From positions 1-7,482 of the forward strand of contig CALZIH010000221.1 of assembly GCA_945787305.1 (NCBI GenBank): 7,482 bases of DNA, in the 5' to 3' direction. The stretch is from an uncultured Desulfobulbaceae bacterium (lineage in GTDB: Bacteria; Desulfobacterota; Desulfobulbia; Desulfobulbales; Desulfobulbaceae). A model generated the notes under the pieces. That model was given only the letters and a program-made list of their open reading frames with translations. It searched no databases and had not been told where the DNA came from. Shown here piece after piece: positions 5,330 to 7,482 of this stretch. The position numbers and the translations under genes were made by a program. Numbering within the stretch: the first letter of the stretch is position 1; each line of letters opens with the position of its first letter.

Positions 5330-7482
5330 CGCCGATGTCGGTCTCGGTTTTGCTGTTCCTCGGATCAGGCATTGACGGAGAAAACCTATGATGAGCAGGG
5401 CGAGCAAGAGTACTCTTACAAATGAAAGGACGGTATTTACCAGGGGAGAAATAAAAATTAAGGTGATATCCTGTCCTGGTTTCACCGGACCATTCCAGGT
5501 TAATCTGACCTGTTGCCAATGCCAGTTCGGCAGACCCGGCCCGGTCTGAATCATGTCCTGGGGATCGATCTGGATGCTCTTTGCCTGCTCCGGCATTGAA
5601 CGAAGCGAATAATGACCGGCCTCGGCAGGCTGGGCCTTGGATTTCAGCATGACAGAGGAAGGTTTCTCAAGCATCTCCTCTTCCGCTACGGTGGAAACCT
5701 GGTCAGTCATTGTCCTTTGCAGAAAGTCACCTTGGCTTATTCGATAATAGGGGCCAAATTCCAACTGTGGAAAGAGACCAACCCGGACTTCATGGATCAT
5801 ATAGGGAACGGAACTCACAATGATCGCAACCAGAAAGACAAGAGCGCAGACTCGGCTTACGCGTTCTCCTGTTTTCGCCGTTATTATTTTCTGCAGGGCG
5901 AGCAGGCCAAGCAGCGGCAACCAGAAAAAACGCGGCGATCCCGGTTGATGATAGATGAAGACCAGGGTGAACAAAGCAACCGTACCCCAGCCCAATCCAA
6001 GTATTTTCGCCGTGGCCAGGCCAATGATCAGAACAAGAAAAATATCGAGAAGTGTCCATTGATTCAACCAGGTGGAAACCTGGTCTACACCGGCTGCCGT
6101 GAACAGTTTCCAGCCGGGAGGAAGGTTTAACTCGGCGGATACCTGTTGAAAGGTATGATCCCAACCCAGTGCTGGAATTGCAAGGCGCACACCCTGCACC
6201 GGCGTATCAAGCCGTGACTCGGCGCGAAGCGAGAGACGGCCTTGCCGTACTTCAACCCCGACCTTGTCCGAATCCTGGAGACGGGTAATCAGCCTGCTCT
6301 CTCCTTCCACCTCAACTTTGCCAAGTTGTAGAGATGGATCGGCATTGAGTCGCCACCCCCTGGTCATGGTTCCATCGATGGCGTCAAGCACGGTCATTCC
6401 GCTTCCTTTCTCATCCAGCCAGATTTTGCGTTTAAGCTGAAGACGGTTTGGAACAGGATTTGTGTTGCCCCGGTTTTTTTCGGTCAGGATCATCCGGTCA
6501 CCACTTGTGACGAGATAGGCGGGCAAATTTTTCCAGTCCTGGGGAAGGCTGGTGCGGGACGGGTCCACCGGGTGAACGCCCTCTATTTCAACCTGCCGGA
6601 GTTTCGGGTCTGCGGAAAAGACCCAAATCTCTTCCTTGGGCCAGGGACCTTGTATCGTGCCCCGGCCTATTTCTTCCGGTGAGAGCGGTCTTTTATTTCT
6701 CAAGGTCAGCTGAATCTGCCACTGGCCCGGTCGAACCTGGACATTCAGCCGGCCACTGTTGTCGAGGCGAGCAGGCAGCGGTGAATGCAATTGCTGAGGA
6801 ACAAAATCTTGCCCGATTTCAAGACCAAGGGTAACCTCTCGGGGACTACCGGAGACGGTCAAAAGAATACGCAACTGCTGACGCAGGGGAACACCATCGT
6901 CAATTCTTCGAAAGACTTGGATGGCAAGACTATCTTCTGCTGGCTTTTGGCTTCGGTCTTTACGCTTAAACCAGAGCTTTCCCTGTTCATCCAATTGTAT
7001 ATTTTGTACATTTTTTCCACCAAGCGAAAGACGGACAAGGCCGGTTGCCGGGGGAATAGAGAGGTATTCGGGCAGTTCTTTCCAGATGAACCTCCCTGTA
7101 ATTTGGTGTTTCCCCGGATCGAGCCAGACCGACGGCCTTCCCTGGTCATTGGTCACAAGGATACTCTTACCGTTCACCTGAATCGTATCAGGCCAATTCG
7201 GAGATCCTCCAGGCAGGTCGACACGACTCCTGGTTTCTACAACCCATTTCTGTCTGAACGTGGCCCCGCCATCGTTGACATCAAGTTCCAGGGAGGACGG
7301 CCAGGTACAGTACCTTTTTTTTGCTTCTGTTGTTTCCAACGTACACGTTTTCTCATCCTGTTCATGCAATACCCAGGGAATCCACGGTTGGAGCTCCTCG
7401 GGAATTTGCAACTCCAAGGCTCTGGCAGCCTGGGACGCGCCTGGAATACAAAACTGCAGAAGCAGTGAAGCAAAAAGAAAAA
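3317..7482 (-). CDS. Giant inner-membrane protein of unknown function with two homologous halves (5'-partial)
   Basis: Residue numbers here count from 7417. The frame runs off the right edge: 7418-7482 encode 'FLFASLLLQFCIPG' then 'ASQAARA', a signal peptide core and likely cleavage site just before LELQIP. Residues 1-450 are extracytoplasmic and beta-rich. Membrane spans are at about 455-472, 477-490, 497-511 and 521-541, then a periplasmic loop (about 542-652) and a span at 653-680. A span at 697-716 ends 'LPSNIQA' like a second signal peptide. A second extracytoplasmic region follows (717-1150), then spans at about 1153-1171, 1179-1194, 1197-1210, 1225-1250 and 1283-1310. The tail is cytoplasmic and basic (1311-1366). 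Lys/Arg clusters at 681-691, 1211-1220 and 1329-1356 fit the positive-inside rule. The two halves resemble each other throughout. I recognise no catalytic motif or named domain. Possible roles are envelope assembly, transport or sensing, none of them shown. Identity as a real gene is near certain; function is unknown. Confidence 0.93.
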   Translation of the reverse strand, partial: FLFASLLLQFCIPGASQAARALELQIPEELQPWIPWVLHEQDEKTCTLETTEAKKRYCTWPSSLELDVNDGGATFRQKWVVETRSRVDLPGGSPNWPDTIQVNGKSILVTNDQGRPSVWLDPGKHQITGRFIWKELPEYLSIPPATGLVRLSLGGKNVQNIQLDEQGKLWFKRKDRSQKPAEDSLAIQVFRRIDDGVPLRQQLRILLTVSGSPREVTLGLEIGQDFVPQQLHSPLPARLDNSGRLNVQVRPGQWQIQLTLRNKRPLSPEEIGRGTIQGPWPKEEIWVFSADPKLRQVEIEGVHPVDPSRTSLPQDWKNLPAYLVTSGDRMILTEKNRGNTNPVPNRLQLKRKIWLDEKGSGMTVLDAIDGTMTRGWRLNADPSLQLGKVEVEGESRLITRLQDSDKVGVEVRQGRLSLRAESRLDTPVQGVRLAIPALGWDHTFQQVSAELNLPPGWKLFTAAGVDQVSTWLNQWTLLDIFLVLIIGLATAKILGLGWGTVALFTLVFIYHQPGSPRFFWLPLLGLLALQKIITAKTGERVSRVCALVFLVAIIVSSVPYMIHEVRVGLFPQLEFGPYYRISQGDFLQRTMTDQVSTVAEEEMLEKPSSVMLKSKAQPAEAGHYSLRSMPEQAKSIQIDPQDMIQTGPGLPNWHWQQVRLTWNGPVKPGQDITLIFISPLVNTVLSFVRVLLLALLIIGFLRQCLIRGTAKPRPTSATAVVGLLALLLPGALLSLPSNIQAEVPPPEILQELQNRLLAEPDCGQDCAAIQACLIRVENDRLQVDLKVDSLIRGGIPLPGKNRFFDQIVLDDKPAETLRLDEQGNSVIRLDPGSHNLLLSKDLNNRGEVSFSFPMLPPRAEASLQGWTINGLHDDGTIDKQVTLNRIQPVAAEKVNDDPRTGGVHLPAFVQIQRTLHMGLEWSVTTRVLRRSPETVIALDVPLLPGERVTTESLHIQDNRIRINMGPEQRVFSWQSAVEPVDKLTFTAQETSSWTEVWFLDVSPIWHVEAQGLPEINQTDPAGKRYPEYQPYPGESLHLVINRPEGVPGPIMTITGSRMVVQPGRRATEVSLFFSLTASRGLRHAITLPSNIDLQKTLIDGKEYPLQLNNNQLVIPVRPGKHDIVIGWRSERGAETKIVTRPVDLGIDSVNASIELKVPASRWILLAGGPRIGPAVLFWGELLVIILFALLLGRVKFTPLSTLQWLLLGLGLSQIPSPLAAIVVAWLLLLGLRKSRGGEVKRAAIFNSMQIFLVVLTLMALSALFYAIQQGLLGHPDMQIGGNGSSGHLLRWYQDRAGSQLPAAWVLTVPLLVYRVSMLLWALWLAIALLKWLRWGWECFSSTATWIQPAPRKKKKSAARSAKAGKGTTGAGAVKKQVVQEPDMGIAD
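5330..7482 (-). repeat. N-terminal copy of the internal protein duplication
   Basis: This copy covers the signal peptide and residues 1-696 (numbered from 7417). In order it has 'PEELQ', Cys pair C25/C37, 'LELDV', 'DLPG', a beta hairpin ending 'LDPGKHQITG' (about 100-108), a second hairpin ending 'VRPGQWQIQL' (about 228-237), a third around 365-402, then 'VSAELNLPPGWKL' (426-438) leading into the membrane spans. The similarity is at protein level only. Confidence 0.7.

Noticed and set aside
5612..6130. 172-residue plus-strand open frame inside the giant gene
   Set aside because: It is antisense to a clearly coding frame, rich in Gln, Arg and Lys without domain-like pattern, and has no ribosome binding site. 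It is a frame shadow.
1..7482. CRISPR array, tRNA, rRNA, riboswitch, insertion sequence or attachment site
   Set aside because: I looked for regularly spaced repeats, cloverleaf-like patterns and terminal inverted repeats with flanking duplications and saw none.

Overview
The window is about 7.5 kb of bacterial chromosome carrying four protein loci, and all four products are predicted to be exported or membrane-bound. A small class-I-like cytochrome c, a PA14-type lipoprotein, a periplasmic L,D-transpeptidase and moderate GC fit a Gram-negative bacterium. I lean towards an anaerobic Desulfobulbales-like member of Desulfobacterota. This rests only on the flavour of the proteins; there is no rRNA or other marker gene in the window.

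Layout, left to right. Positions 1-252 are AT-richer and hold no convincing gene, only a possible sigma-70 promoter near 171-198. Positions 253-1828 (+) hold a YcbB/LdtD-type murein L,D-transpeptidase with an intact C-terminal catalytic domain. Its N-terminal part is broken near position 576: the frame changes and roughly 45-65 family residues are missing. A strong bidirectional hairpin terminator (1919-1961) separates it from a convergent monohaem cytochrome c gene (1997-2392, -). A divergent control region with two inverted repeats follows, then a PA14-domain lipoprotein gene (2652-3293, +). That gene ends 23 bases from the convergent end of a very large membrane-protein gene (3317 to beyond 7482, -), which fills the rest of the window.

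The large gene is the main point of interest. Its reading frame stays open to the right edge, and the last codons there encode the hydrophobic part of a signal peptide. The gene is therefore 5'-partial, and the internal TTG at 7417 is not its start. The product (1387 residues visible) reads as a full-length tandem duplication. Two halves of about 690 and 670 residues each have a signal-like hydrophobic segment, a Cys-containing head, about three beta modules with a 'PG-x-H' type hairpin, three membrane spans, and a further span-loop-span. Matching motifs in the extracytoplasmic parts lie about 700-720 residues apart in the same order. I recognise no named domain in it.

The genes do not form one operon, because directions alternate (+, -, +, -). 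The common theme is the cell envelope: peptidoglycan cross-linking, periplasmic electron transfer, an envelope lipoprotein that may bind carbohydrate, and a giant inner-membrane protein with large periplasmic domains.
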